Part shown: in pieces, positions 7,406 to 16,119 of the stretch
Numbering within the stretch: position 1 is the stretch's first letter
Layout of the letters: each line of letters opens with the position of its first letter
Source of the DNA: JBLYYQ01 sp048550035
Lineage (GTDB): Bacteria; Nitrospinota_A; UBA7883; JBLYYQ01
Assembly: GCA_048550035.1 (NCBI GenBank)
Contig: JBLYYQ010000109.1
Location: forward strand, 1 to 27,821
Length of the DNA stretch: 27,821 nucleotides
Reading direction: 5' to 3'
Made by a program: the position numbers and the translations under genes
Notes under the pieces: model-generated
Database searches by the model: none
What the model was told of the DNA's origin: nothing
What the model saw: only the letters and a program-made list of their open reading frames with translations

Positions 7406-8254
7406 TTAGAGCTTGATATATATCCCACCTTTAGGACCACTCCACTTAAATTCTGCTTCATCATTTTCATGGTCATCTTGGTAGCTGATATCGATTAATT
7501 TATAACCGGCAAAAAGTGAGATATTCTTGCCAAGATTTATATCAAGGATTCCATCAGCTTTAACTAAAGTTGAGTTATAATATGAAATATGTCCAACTTT
7601 ACCTCTGATTGTTGCCCACTTAAAGATTTGGATATGGGTCGTTGCCGTTAGCAACGGGATTGGAGTCACAATTTCGAAACTCTCTACTTCATCTAAGAGT
7701 TCAGAGTATAATTGCATATCAATATGAAATGCATTCAGACCAACTCCGGCACCAAATACAAAACGAGGAGATTGGATAATATTAAAGTTGTAGCCAATCC
7801 CTCCAATGCTACTTACAAAGTCATGTGTAATGTTATCATTGATAGTATATGTTGTTTCATTAAAAACAATTGACTCTTCTAATAAAGTTTTACTCGAGCT
7901 GCTAGCAAACGAGATATAGTCAAAAGTTAATGAGCTACGACTGCCAAACGGGAAGATAGCATTGAATCCGTAGTTACTATAGTTGTCATCAAAACCTAAA
8001 AGATTGACTAAGTCAATTCTTGATCCGATATTTGGTAGATCCTTAGAGCCTCCCTTACTTACTTGGACAAATAAGTCTGACATTGAGTTAAACTGTTCTA
8101 GACCAAAATAGATACTGTTATAACCTGCATGTTGGGGCTTATCGGATGGTTTATCTTTGGCAATCACGCTAGCTGGCATGAAGAGCGTTACTATAATTAC
8201 GGTTAGTATCAGACTTTTGTAATATTTAGCTGCTCCTACTATATATCGACACAT
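7406..8254 (-). CDS. Exported beta-barrel-like protein, probably outer membrane (unknown)
   Basis: 282 residues. N-terminal signal sequence (basic MCRYIVGAAKYYKS, hydrophobic LILTVIIVTLFMP, likely cleavage after ASVIA at about 32). The mature chain alternates short turns with amphipathic strands (NSIYFGLEQF, SSLTFDYISFASSS, DFVSSIGGIGYNFNI, RFVFGAGVGLNAFHIDMQLYSEL, TIRGKVGHISYYNSTLVKADGILDINLGKNISLFAGYKLIDISY), which reads as a small outer-membrane barrel. It ends in GGIYIKL. I do not recognise a named family. It is transcribed with the PBP4-type gene 43 bases upstream, and a TATAAT is present only a few bases before its start (8263-8258), so its promoter and exact start are uncertain. Confidence 0.68.
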   Translation of the reverse strand: MCRYIVGAAKYYKSLILTVIIVTLFMPASVIAKDKPSDKPQHAGYNSIYFGLEQFNSMSDLFVQVSKGGSKDLPNIGSRIDLVNLLGFDDNYSNYGFNAIFPFGSRSSLTFDYISFASSSSKTLLEESIVFNETTYTINDNITHDFVSSIGGIGYNFNIIQSPRFVFGAGVGLNAFHIDMQLYSELLDEVESFEIVTPIPLLTATTHIQIFKWATIRGKVGHISYYNSTLVKADGILDINLGKNISLFAGYKLIDISYQDDHENDEAEFKWSGPKGGIYIKL

Positions 8255-8297
8255 TCTATTATATAGAGCCCAATAGGAGAGTCAGAGGGGAAAAGTT

Positions 8298-9719
8298 CTA
8301 GATATTGCTATTATAGATCGCTTTAATAATTTTTTCCTCAATCCTATCTACTTGACCTTGGTCACACCTGGTATTGTTAAAAATAATTGCAAACCCAAAG
8401 CTTCTTTGATCTCCTCTTCCCGCTATGCCAGCTAGTCCACTAACTTTTTGTAAGGAACCTGTTTTGGCACGAGAAAATCCAGCAATTGCGGTATTAGCAA
8501 GCCTTGTCTTAAGAGTCCCCTCTTTACCCATAATAGGAAGTGAGGCTAGAAAATCAGGCCAGATATCAAAATGTTTACTCATTTGGTAGATAAGCGATGT
8601 AACTTGATCGGTGGTTAATCTATTTTTGCTAGATCTACCAGAGCTGTCTGCGAATCTGCTACCGTTGGTATTAATTGTAATCTTATTGGCAAACTCTTTA
8701 AGGAGTGCTGTAGCACCAATAGTACTACCTGGTCTATCATGAATTTTTGCATCCATAGTTTTCGCAACCTGTTCGCCAATAAAATTACTTGAATAACGGT
8801 TGAGTGAATCCAATATTTTCCTTAATGGGGGGGAGTTATGGTTGTAGAGTAAGGTAAAATCTGTATGGCCCTGATCCTCTTTTATTTTACCATTAATTCT
8901 AATGCCGACATTATTTAAATATGCCTTGAAAATTTGACCAGAATAGAGCATCGGATCAGGGACATTGATATATCTAATACTCTTCTTCTCTCCTACTTTT
9001 TTAGAGCCCTTAACATTTATTAATAGCTGATTGTTGCGTATCTGGCGTGAAAGAGTAAGTTTACTTTTACCTTTAGATCGTAGGTGATTAATAATCTTTA
9101 TATCTGGTGAATTAGGGAATATCTCGATTCGTGGCTGATCTTTTGATGAGCTAGCAGAATAAATCTCGACTGCAATAGTATTGAAATTAATAGCGAATGC
9201 TGAAAGTTTAGCATCATAAGCTCTGGCAGAGTTAAAGTTACCCCAAGAGAGTGGCTTATGGTTGCGATCAAAGAGAGAGTTATCAATCAATAGGTCACCT
9301 GTAACCTCTCTTATATTTAACCTCTTTAACGCATGACTTATTGCAAAGAGTACTTCAGGGGTAATCAATGGATCACCACCACCTTTGACAATTAGGTCAC
9401 CTGTTATAGTCTGATCTTTAAATTGACCACTATAACCTATTGATGTTTGAAATCTATAAGAAGGGGTTAGATAGTAAAGTGAGGCAGCTGTTGTAAAGAG
9501 TTTCATCAATGAAGCAGGCTTTAACCCTTTAGAAGCGTTAAACGAATAGACCTTTTCCCCACTTTCTAAATCAACAATAGATACTCCACTTTTGGCAGGG
9601 TCAAGGCAGCTTGTATTTAAAATTTTCTCTAGTTTACTATTTAAGGATGCAAAAACTAAAGTAGAGCTAAAGGTTGTAATAATAAGAGTAACTGCGAAGC
9701 AGTATCTTATAATTTTCAT
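8298..9719 (-). CDS. dacB: D-alanyl-D-alanine carboxypeptidase/endopeptidase, PBP4 (peptidase S13)
   Basis: 473 residues, signal peptide at 1-24. The three penicillin-binding motifs are present: SxxK as Ser70-Leu-Met-Lys73 in KPASLMKLFTTAA, SxN as Ser310-Ser-Asn312 in LNRYSSNFIGEQ, and KTG at 419-421 in SRAKTGSLQKVSG. DSSGRSSKNRLT (359-370) matches the S13 box, and the large insert between SxxK and SxN is typical of PBP4. It trims or cleaves peptidoglycan cross-links in the periplasm. The start is set by GAAAGGA five or six bases before ATG. The gene follows the VanZ-like gene with a one-base gap, so the two form one transcript. Confidence 0.94.
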   Translation of the reverse strand: MKIIRYCFAVTLIITTFSSTLVFASLNSKLEKILNTSCLDPAKSGVSIVDLESGEKVYSFNASKGLKPASLMKLFTTAASLYYLTPSYRFQTSIGYSGQFKDQTITGDLIVKGGGDPLITPEVLFAISHALKRLNIREVTGDLLIDNSLFDRNHKPLSWGNFNSARAYDAKLSAFAINFNTIAVEIYSASSSKDQPRIEIFPNSPDIKIINHLRSKGKSKLTLSRQIRNNQLLINVKGSKKVGEKKSIRYINVPDPMLYSGQIFKAYLNNVGIRINGKIKEDQGHTDFTLLYNHNSPPLRKILDSLNRYSSNFIGEQVAKTMDAKIHDRPGSTIGATALLKEFANKITINTNGSRFADSSGRSSKNRLTTDQVTSLIYQMSKHFDIWPDFLASLPIMGKEGTLKTRLANTAIAGFSRAKTGSLQKVSGLAGIAGRGDQRSFGFAIIFNNTRCDQGQVDRIEEKIIKAIYNSNI

Positions 9720-9720
9720 T

Positions 9721-10251
9721 TTAATCCTTTCTTTCGAAGATCGTAAAGATCAACAGCAGAGAAATAATTGAAGTAAGTATGTTTGTTAGAATATCTTCTG
9801 GGTCGGAGACTCTTGTTGGGAACTGGTGCTGAAACAGCTCATCAGATAGACCTACAATGCAGGTCAAAACCCATGCCAAGATGTAGCAGTATGGAGTTTT
9901 TAAATCAAACTTTAATGTATAGAAAATCATTATTGTTAATAGTCCATATTCAGCAACATGAATCTTGTCAGATAGACCTTGCGCAAATACGAGAGTGGTC
10001 AAAAAATAGCAACCAAGCAGTAGTAGCCCAACAAAGATATCTACTTTTGTACGGCGCCTTAAGATGAAAAAAACTGTATATATATATAGTATGGCGAAAA
10101 AGAACATAATAAAATTTGAAATGAGCGTTTGTAGCCCATGTTCTCGCAGCCAGATAGTTAGCGACCCAACGATCCCTGTTGAGATATAGATTAAGGATAT
10201 AAATCCAATGGTTACAGCCCATCCTCTATTTTTCGTTGAGAATATTTTCAT
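9721..10251 (-). CDS. VanZ-like integral membrane protein
   Basis: 176 residues with about five membrane segments (roughly 12-30, 44-63, 71-90, 101-112, 121-136, 152-172). The VanZ-family signature residues can be followed: His98 and Glu101 in KIHVAEYGLL, then SDELFQHQFPTR with Asp137, Glu138, Gln141, Pro145 and Arg147, then Asp150, Asp153 and Asn157. VanZ gives low-level teicoplanin resistance in enterococci, but the role of most homologues is unknown; resistance should not be assumed. Its ribosome site (AGGTAG) lies in the end of the ABC ATPase gene just upstream, and it abuts the PBP4 gene, which hints at a cell-wall role. Confidence 0.8.
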   Translation of the reverse strand: MKIFSTKNRGWAVTIGFISLIYISTGIVGSLTIWLREHGLQTLISNFIMFFFAILYIYTVFFILRRRTKVDIFVGLLLLGCYFLTTLVFAQGLSDKIHVAEYGLLTIMIFYTLKFDLKTPYCYILAWVLTCIVGLSDELFQHQFPTRVSDPEDILTNILTSIISLLLIFTIFERKD

Positions 10252-10260
10252 TTTAGATCA

Positions 10261-11229
10261 CTACCTGATAATGCAAGCAACCTGTCTATTATCCTTTTCT
10301 TCTAGAGTTGGAATAATTCTGGCGCAATCTTTAGTTGCTATAAAGCATCTAGGATGAAAGGGACAGCCGTCTGGGACATTCACTGGAGAGGGAGCTTCTC
10401 CTTTTAATTTAATTCTCTTTTTATTAGTGGCAGGATCAATTGCTAGCGTGGCTGATAACAATGCTTCTGTATATGGGTGAAGCGGATTTTGATAGATAGT
10501 CTGCAAGTCACCAATCTCTACAATTTTGCCAAGATACATAACCGCAACCTGATCTGAGGTTCTCTCAACAATCGAAAGGTCGTGGGAGATGAATAGATAT
10601 GAGATATTATTTGATTTTTTTAGATCGATAAAGAGATTGACTATCTGCGCCTGAATCGAAAGGTCTAATGCAGAGACAGGCTCATCACATACAATGAACT
10701 CTGGATTGAGGGCAATTGCACGAGCGATTCCAATCCGTTGTCGTTGACCTCCTGAAAATTGATGAGGATATCTTTTCATCGAATCGACTGGGAGCTTGAC
10801 TTTGTTTAGTAGCTCGGTAACACGATCAAGCCGATCTTTCTTGCTTCCGATTTTATGAATCATAAATGGCTCTGCCAATATTGAGCCTACTGTCATTCTT
10901 GGGTTCAGTGATGAGTATGGATCTTGAAAAACTATCTGCATTTTTTTACGTAACTCTCGTAGCTTGCTAGCAGATATCCTTAACACATCCACTCCATCAA
11001 AGGTAACCTCTCCACTAGTTGGCTCAATTAATCTAAGAATCATCCGTCCGGTAGTAGTTTTGCCAGATCCAGATTCACCGACTAATCCCATAGTTTTGCC
11101 ATGGTCGAGGTCAAAGCTAATATCATTTACCGCTTTAAGATTCTCTGTTGATTTGAAAAATAGTCTCCGTTCAGTCTGAAAATATTTTCTTAGATTTCTA
11201 ACAGAGAGAAGTTTTTGATCCATTTTCAT
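10261..11229 (-). CDS. Oligopeptide/dipeptide ABC transporter ATP-binding protein (OppF/DppF type)
   Basis: 322 residues. Walker A GESGSGKT at 51-58, Q-loop at Gln102 (VFQDPYSSLNP), signature FSGGQRQR at 158-165, Walker B FIVCDEP at 178-184 and the switch histidine in LFISHDLS. The C-terminal extension (HPYTEALLSA, then GCPFHPRC and the last Cys residues) is the oligo_HPY region found only in the Opp/Dpp subfamily. This is the F-type subunit that pairs with a D-type ATPase, two permeases and a binding protein. None of these partners is in the window. Two ATG codons are possible (11229 and 11223), neither with a clear ribosome site. A 12-bp direct repeat lies just upstream. Confidence 0.9.
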   Translation of the reverse strand: MKMDQKLLSVRNLRKYFQTERRLFFKSTENLKAVNDISFDLDHGKTMGLVGESGSGKTTTGRMILRLIEPTSGEVTFDGVDVLRISASKLRELRKKMQIVFQDPYSSLNPRMTVGSILAEPFMIHKIGSKKDRLDRVTELLNKVKLPVDSMKRYPHQFSGGQRQRIGIARAIALNPEFIVCDEPVSALDLSIQAQIVNLFIDLKKSNNISYLFISHDLSIVERTSDQVAVMYLGKIVEIGDLQTIYQNPLHPYTEALLSATLAIDPATNKKRIKLKGEAPSPVNVPDGCPFHPRCFIATKDCARIIPTLEEKDNRQVACIIR

Positions 11230-11246
11230 ATTCTACATAAAGAATC

Positions 11247-11294
11247 GATAAACCGAAGAACAAACTATTTTTTCGCTCATCAGATAAACCGAAG
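11247..11294. repeat. Two identical 12-bp direct repeats upstream of the ABC ATPase gene
   Basis: GATAAACCGAAG occurs at 11247-11258 and again at 11283-11294, 36 bases start to start, within the 146-bp gap between ftsK and the ABC ATPase gene. A 12-base exact match this close is unlikely by chance. It could be a paired binding site for a regulator or a small duplication. The rest of the gap shows no clear promoter or terminator. Confidence 0.5.
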
Positions 11295-11375
11295 CGCTCC
11301 TCTCCCTTAAGCCACTTTTAAACAATAGAGATAATGATAAGGTTCACCCTTCTTTAATGCAGATATAGAGATGGT

Positions 11376-13946
11376 TCAAGATCTATCAGATAATTTGATA
11401 AATACTTCTCGTGGTTTGGCTCCGTCAGATGGACCAACAACACCCTCTTTCTCCATAAACTCAACTATCCGAGCAGCACGGTTATATCCGATTCTAAGTT
11501 TGCGTTGCACCATAGATATCGAGGCATGCCCTACAGTTTGAACAAAATCGACCGCTTTATCGTAAAGTTCATCACTCTCTTCATCAAACTCATCAATATC
11601 ACTGTTGCCAGCTAAGTTGATTTTTTGATCTATTTCAGGATCATATTCGGCTGGTCGTTGCGATTTGATAAAGTTGACTACCCTATGAATTTCATCATCA
11701 GAAACAAATGGAGCTTGGATCCTTGTCGGATTTGAAACACCAGGTGGTAAATATAACATGTCACCTCTCCCGAGCAGCTTTTCTGCACCCATTGAATCTA
11801 GGATCGTTCTAGAGTCTGTTCTGGATCTGACTTGAAAACTTATCCTTGCTGGAAAGTTTGCTTTTATTAAACCTGTTAGCACATCGACTGAAGGACGCTG
11901 AGTTGCTGCTATTATATGGATCCCAGCTGCTCTAGCCATCTGCGCTATTCGAGATAAGGAATCCTCAACCTCTTTACTTGCAATCATCATTAAATCTGCT
12001 AGTTCATCAATCACCACTACTATATAAGGGAGCTTCTCAACTACACTATTCTTATCTACCTGCTCATTACTATCATGGATTTCAGATAGCGAATTAGCGC
12101 CGATATTCTTCTGATTCTTTCGGACTAAATCATTGAAGCTAACTATATTGCGGACTCCAACTGTTGATAAAAGTTTATATCTTGCCTCCATCTCAGAGAC
12201 GACCCATTTTAATGATGTGGCTGCTTTAGTTACTTCTGTGATCACAGGGGTCAACAGGTGCGGGACTCCATTGTAGATCGAGAGTTCTAACATTTTTGGA
12301 TCAATAAATATAAACCGGACATCTTCTGGCGATTTTGTAAATAGGAGTGAACATATCATTGCGTTAAGTCCAACAGATTTGCCTGAACCGGTTGAACCTG
12401 CAATCAAGAGATGAGGGATCTTTGCTAGATCTGCTACTTGCGGCCTCCCTGAAACATCTTTCCCTAATACTAACGGGAGTGAGCCTTTATTTGCTATAAA
12501 TTCTTGGCTTGCTAGTAGATCGCTTAAGTATACATTTTCACGCTCTAAGGTTGGCGCTTCAATTCCGACAACAGATCTGCCAGGAATTGGTGCTTCAATC
12601 CGTATTGATGTTGCACGCAAACTCATTGCAAGATCGTCTGACAAAGAGACTATACGCGAAACTTTTACTCCTCTGGCAGGCTCATATTCATATATTGTAA
12701 TCACAGGGCCTGGCCTCACCTGTTTAACTTTTCCTTCAATACCAAAATCTGCTAACTTTTTTTCTAATATTCGAGACGATCTTATAAGATCACCTCGATC
12801 TAGCAAGTGTTGTTCATCCTCGTTCTCATCTAAGAGATCTAAGCTTGGATATCTGTATGGTACAACATCTTTTCCTGAGAAAAACTCCTGCTGTTCAGTA
12901 TCGGTTGCTAATATATCAGATGAGATTCTGCTATTCTCGAATGGTTCCAAGATGCCTATATCATCCTCTAATTCCTCTTCACCTTCTAATCTTTCTGCTT
13001 GAGTTAGAGTAGTATCAGCAATAATTTCATTGTCAGCCGAAGTTGCTGCCGATGCTAGGATAGAATTTAGCTCTTCAACTGGCAATTTATCTTCAAAATC
13101 ATCACTTGATAGATCCTCTCCTGACTTGCCATCCAGATCATCAGACGATGCAATACTATTTTTGTCTGCTAAATCTTTGGTGAGGGCATGTCTAAATTCA
13201 ACATGATGGTCATGCTTACTACTTTCGTACTCTTGAAGACTATCTTCTAACCTAGATTGATAGCCAGAACTACTTTTCTTTATCGACCTATTATTGAAGC
13301 TCTTGATGTACTTCTTTAGGTCAATCTTGACTGCAAACGAAGCTAATGAGGAAGCTAGTTTTGAAGCTAGAATCTTAGTAGAATCGAAAAGATCTTCTAG
13401 TTGAATTATCAAGGTGGCAAAAAATCTGACACCTAAAATGACCCTCCCTATAATTAAAAATGATATAATTAAGAGTGCTACAAGTAAGATTGTGGAGCCA
13501 TATAGTGCAAGCCATTCTAGAGCTAATTTCCTCCCTAGCATCTCACCTAGCAAGCCTGCGGTAGTCTCCTTACTAAATAGTGGATCTTTCTCAAGATATA
13601 TATTTAAAAGAGAAGCAGACGAGATTGTAAAGAGAAGCAGACCTAACAACCCTCCTGAGAGACGATAGAAATTACCTCCCTTTATAAGGGTGATTCCTAT
13701 CAATGCAAAGACCAGCACCACGATATAAGAGAGCGCACCAGCTAACTGCGTTAGCAAGTCTGCTGCAAATGCACCTACTAGCCCTCCATTATTTGATACT
13801 GCTACCTGATTGGAGCTCTGATAGCTACTAAATGATGGATCAGAAGGTGAAAATGAGACTAAACTTAACAGTAAAAATATTGCAGCTGCAATAGCGATTA
13901 TCCCTGAAATCTCAAATCCAACTCTGCTTAGACTCCTTGAGATCAT
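11376..13946 (-). CDS. ftsK: DNA translocase FtsK/SpoIIIE
   Basis: 856 residues. The N-terminus has four or five membrane helices (about 13-32, 56-90, 98-115, 150-170), which place it at the septum. A long acidic, low-complexity linker follows (about 225-385, for example GEEELEDDIG). The motor begins near 390: Walker A GSTGSGKS at 517-524, Walker B VVVIDELADLMM with Asp647-Glu648, and ATQRPSVDVLTG at 681-692. The C-terminal winged-helix gamma domain (about 790-856, SISMVQRKLRIGYNRAARIVEFME) reads KOPS-like signals and activates XerCD/XerH recombination at dif. FtsK pumps chromosome termini through the closing septum. TAAGG six bases before ATG supports the start, and a good promoter lies upstream (see 13985-14013). 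Confidence 0.97.
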   Translation of the reverse strand: MISRSLSRVGFEISGIIAIAAAIFLLLSLVSFSPSDPSFSSYQSSNQVAVSNNGGLVGAFAADLLTQLAGALSYIVVLVFALIGITLIKGGNFYRLSGGLLGLLLFTISSASLLNIYLEKDPLFSKETTAGLLGEMLGRKLALEWLALYGSTILLVALLIISFLIIGRVILGVRFFATLIIQLEDLFDSTKILASKLASSLASFAVKIDLKKYIKSFNNRSIKKSSSGYQSRLEDSLQEYESSKHDHHVEFRHALTKDLADKNSIASSDDLDGKSGEDLSSDDFEDKLPVEELNSILASAATSADNEIIADTTLTQAERLEGEEELEDDIGILEPFENSRISSDILATDTEQQEFFSGKDVVPYRYPSLDLLDENEDEQHLLDRGDLIRSSRILEKKLADFGIEGKVKQVRPGPVITIYEYEPARGVKVSRIVSLSDDLAMSLRATSIRIEAPIPGRSVVGIEAPTLERENVYLSDLLASQEFIANKGSLPLVLGKDVSGRPQVADLAKIPHLLIAGSTGSGKSVGLNAMICSLLFTKSPEDVRFIFIDPKMLELSIYNGVPHLLTPVITEVTKAATSLKWVVSEMEARYKLLSTVGVRNIVSFNDLVRKNQKNIGANSLSEIHDSNEQVDKNSVVEKLPYIVVVIDELADLMMIASKEVEDSLSRIAQMARAAGIHIIAATQRPSVDVLTGLIKANFPARISFQVRSRTDSRTILDSMGAEKLLGRGDMLYLPPGVSNPTRIQAPFVSDDEIHRVVNFIKSQRPAEYDPEIDQKINLAGNSDIDEFDEESDELYDKAVDFVQTVGHASISMVQRKLRIGYNRAARIVEFMEKEGVVGPSDGAKPREVFIKLSDRS

Positions 13947-13984
13947 AGATGGCCTTAAAGTTATAGTTGAAGTTATACTATCTA

Positions 13985-14013
13985 ATTATATGGTTTCTAT
14001 CAAAAAATTACAA
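13985..14013 (-). promoter_or_regulatory. Sigma70-type promoter for ftsK
   Basis: Reading the minus strand, TTGTAA (14013-14008) is followed after 17 bases by a perfect TATAAT (13990-13985). The start point would be near 13978, leaving a leader of about 32 bases before the ftsK ATG. It lies in the 107-bp gap after rsmI, so ftsK need not depend on the upstream HIT-PASTA-rsmI transcript. Confidence 0.6.
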
Positions 14014-14053
14014 CTAAAGATAGCAAAAGTTCTAATTTATTTTTAATTGGTTG

Positions 14054-14752
14054 CTACGCTTCAAAATTATGAGGTGCAATCAAAACAGTAAATTCGCCAC
14101 GGAGTTCTTTGCGCTCCTCTAATTTTATAATAATCGAATCTAAATCACCACCAATAAACTCTTCATATATTTTCGAAATTTCGCGGGCAAGCATCACTTT
14201 CCGAACTCCAATCAGATTTTTAATATCAGTTAGAGTTTTGATAATCCTAGTTGGCGCTTCATAGAATAGAACTGTCCGCTTTTCAAATTCCCAGCTCTGA
14301 ATGATAGTTGTTCTCCCTTTCTTGCGTGGCAAGAACCCTTCAAAAATGAACTTATGAGATGGTAATCCAGAGGCAGAGATTGCTGCAATTAAGGCTGATG
14401 GACCAGCGATTGGAGATATTCTAATCTGATGTTTGATCGCCTCTTTTACTAAGATTACTCCAGGATCAGATATCGTCGGCGTACCGGCACTAGAGATCAG
14501 TGCCGCACTTTTTGATATCAGCAGTCGATCTATCACCTTAGTGGTCATCCACTCAATGTTTTTTGCATGATAGCTGATTAGATGGTTTGGCTTAATCTCA
14601 TAATGCCTAAAGAGAATTGAAGATCGTCGCTTATCTTCAGCGATGATGAAATCAACCTCCTTTAGAATCTTGATCGCTCTATAGGTGACATCGTCAAGGT
14701 TGCCGATCGGTGTTGCAACGATATAGAGTATTGGCTGATCTGAATCTGACAT
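14054..14752 (-). CDS. rsmI: 16S rRNA (cytidine-1402 2'-O)-methyltransferase RsmI, short form
   Basis: 232 residues of the tetrapyrrole-methylase fold: LYIVATPIGNLDDVTYRAI, EDKRRSSILFRHY, ISSAGTPTISDPG, SPIAGPSALIAAISASGLPSHKFIFEGFLPRKKGR and VLFYEAPTRIIKTL. RsmI adds a methyl group to the ribose of C1402 in the decoding centre. Family members are usually near 280 residues; this one ends right after the methylase fold (GEFTVLIAPHNFEA) and lacks the helical C-terminal domain. The usual Asp in the DAGTP motif is Ser here. The start codon overlaps the stop of the PASTA gene by one base (TAATG), so translation is coupled. Confidence 0.93.
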   Translation of the reverse strand: MSDSDQPILYIVATPIGNLDDVTYRAIKILKEVDFIIAEDKRRSSILFRHYEIKPNHLISYHAKNIEWMTTKVIDRLLISKSAALISSAGTPTISDPGVILVKEAIKHQIRISPIAGPSALIAAISASGLPSHKFIFEGFLPRKKGRTTIIQSWEFEKRTVLFYEAPTRIIKTLTDIKNLIGVRKVMLAREISKIYEEFIGGDLDSIIIKLEERKELRGEFTVLIAPHNFEA

Positions 14753-15711
14753 TACTCTCCAAAGCGTTTGACATCTACTACTCTATCATCAATTAAGATA
14801 CGAACTAGAGTATCTCCTCTGATTGTGACAAGCAGAGAGATTAGATCGTCTGACTTATGAGTTTTACTATAGATCTCTTTTTTGCCATCATCGTTTTCTT
14901 GTATGATTTTTAATCGAACCTTCTCTTTGATATCTTTAAGATTATAGTGCAAAAAGGAGTAGCTAGCATCTCCTCTGATTGGTGGTCCACCTTTAGATAC
15001 TACAAGCTCAACAAGTCCACCAATTGCTACTTTACTCATCGGAGCAGGTGAATGAGAGACAACAGTTCCTGCTAATTGATTATCTGTTGCATAGATGACT
15101 TTTGAAAGCTTTAGCCCTAATCCCTCCAACTGATCAATAGCGCCATCAAGGGTTTTGCCACTGAAATCAGGTGTGACAATGTAAGTTGAAGGAGCTCCAT
15201 CAGATACTAGTAACGCTATTCGATCGTTTGGCTCTACAACAGTCCCTACCTTACTGTTTCCTGCTAAGACGATACCTTTAGTGGCGTTGGAACTAACAAA
15301 AATTAACTTAACATTCTTTATTTTCAGGCTCGCTAACAGCTCTAAAGCGTTCTTATAAAATAGTCCAGTAGTATCAGGAAGTATGATCGAGCTAGAGCCT
15401 TGACTTATCACAGCTTTAACTCTCTCTCCTCTTCTAATCGACTCGTTAGGGAATGGGTCTTGTGTTATTATTGAGCCTTCCGTAACAGTATCAGAAGCTT
15501 TAAATCTTTTTATCACAAGTTCAAGTTCAAGCTTATCTAATAGTTCAATTGCATCAGCGATATTCTGCTCTCTAATGTCAGGTGTGCTGATAAGCTCTCG
15601 TTTCTGAAAGATAGAAAGCTTTAAAGTGATAAGTCCAGATAGCGAAGCAACCAACAGTAAAATTATAATTGCTTTGAAATAGTCGCTAATAGTAGCTAAG
15701 AATGATGGCAT
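14752..15711 (-). CDS. Membrane-anchored PASTA-domain protein
   Basis: 319 residues. One N-terminal membrane helix (about 11-31) is followed by three PASTA repeats in the periplasm (about 35-100, 101-170, 173-240). Each repeat carries the typical AIELLDKLEL / VVSHSPAPMSKVAIGG-type pattern and ends in a VELVVSKG-like strand. PASTA modules bind peptidoglycan or beta-lactam-like ligands and usually form the outside part of PknB-type kinases or of PBPs. Here there is neither a kinase nor a transpeptidase domain. The C-terminal 75 residues are charged and carry a short strand-rich tail (LVTIRGDTLVRILIDDRVVDVKRF). Function is unknown; a cell-wall-sensing or scaffold role is inference. It lies between the HIT gene (24-base gap) and rsmI (one-base overlap). 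Confidence 0.87.
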   Translation of the reverse strand: MPSFLATISDYFKAIIILLLVASLSGLITLKLSIFQKRELISTPDIREQNIADAIELLDKLELELVIKRFKASDTVTEGSIITQDPFPNESIRRGERVKAVISQGSSSIILPDTTGLFYKNALELLASLKIKNVKLIFVSSNATKGIVLAGNSKVGTVVEPNDRIALLVSDGAPSTYIVTPDFSGKTLDGAIDQLEGLGLKLSKVIYATDNQLAGTVVSHSPAPMSKVAIGGLVELVVSKGGPPIRGDASYSFLHYNLKDIKEKVRLKIIQENDDGKKEIYSKTHKSDDLISLLVTIRGDTLVRILIDDRVVDVKRFGE

Positions 15712-15735
15712 AGTATGCTAATTAATGGCTCTATT

Positions 15736-16083
15736 TTACCCTGGAGGCCATCTCATCTGTCGCTTTGCTAGTAGGTGACAGTGGAGATGCTGAACTTCTT
15801 GACCGCCATCTGGTCCACTATTTAATACAATACGAAACCCAAGCTTATCTATCTTTAAATCAGATGCTACTTGACCTAGCACCTCAATTAGTCCGCCTGT
15901 CAACAGAGGTCTCTCATGACCTACTAGCTCATGGATGTTGGCTACATGCTTTTTGGGGATAGCTAAAACATGAATTGGGGCTTGAGGATTAATATCGTTG
16001 AATGCAATTATTTTTTCATCTTCATAGAGTATTGTTGCTCTAATCTCTTTTTTTACGATTTTACAGAATATACAGTTATCCAT
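15736..16083 (-). CDS. Histidine-triad (HIT/HINT) nucleotide-binding protein
   Basis: 115 residues, the usual HINT size. The N-terminal CIFCKIVKKEI pair of cysteines, the FNDINPQAPIHVLAIPKKH segment and the catalytic triad His99-x-His101-x-His103 in QHLHCHLLA are all present. HINT proteins hydrolyse nucleoside phosphoramidates such as adenylated lysine; the physiological substrate is often unknown. The ATG at 16083 has an excellent ribosome site, AAGGAGG, seven bases upstream. It is the first gene of the HIT-PASTA-rsmI group. Confidence 0.95.
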   Translation of the reverse strand: MDNCIFCKIVKKEIRATILYEDEKIIAFNDINPQAPIHVLAIPKKHVANIHELVGHERPLLTGGLIEVLGQVASDLKIDKLGFRIVLNSGPDGGQEVQHLHCHLLAKRQMRWPPG

Positions 16084-16119
16084 TGGGCTACCTCCTTCAT
16101 ACTATATATAATATCTTTT

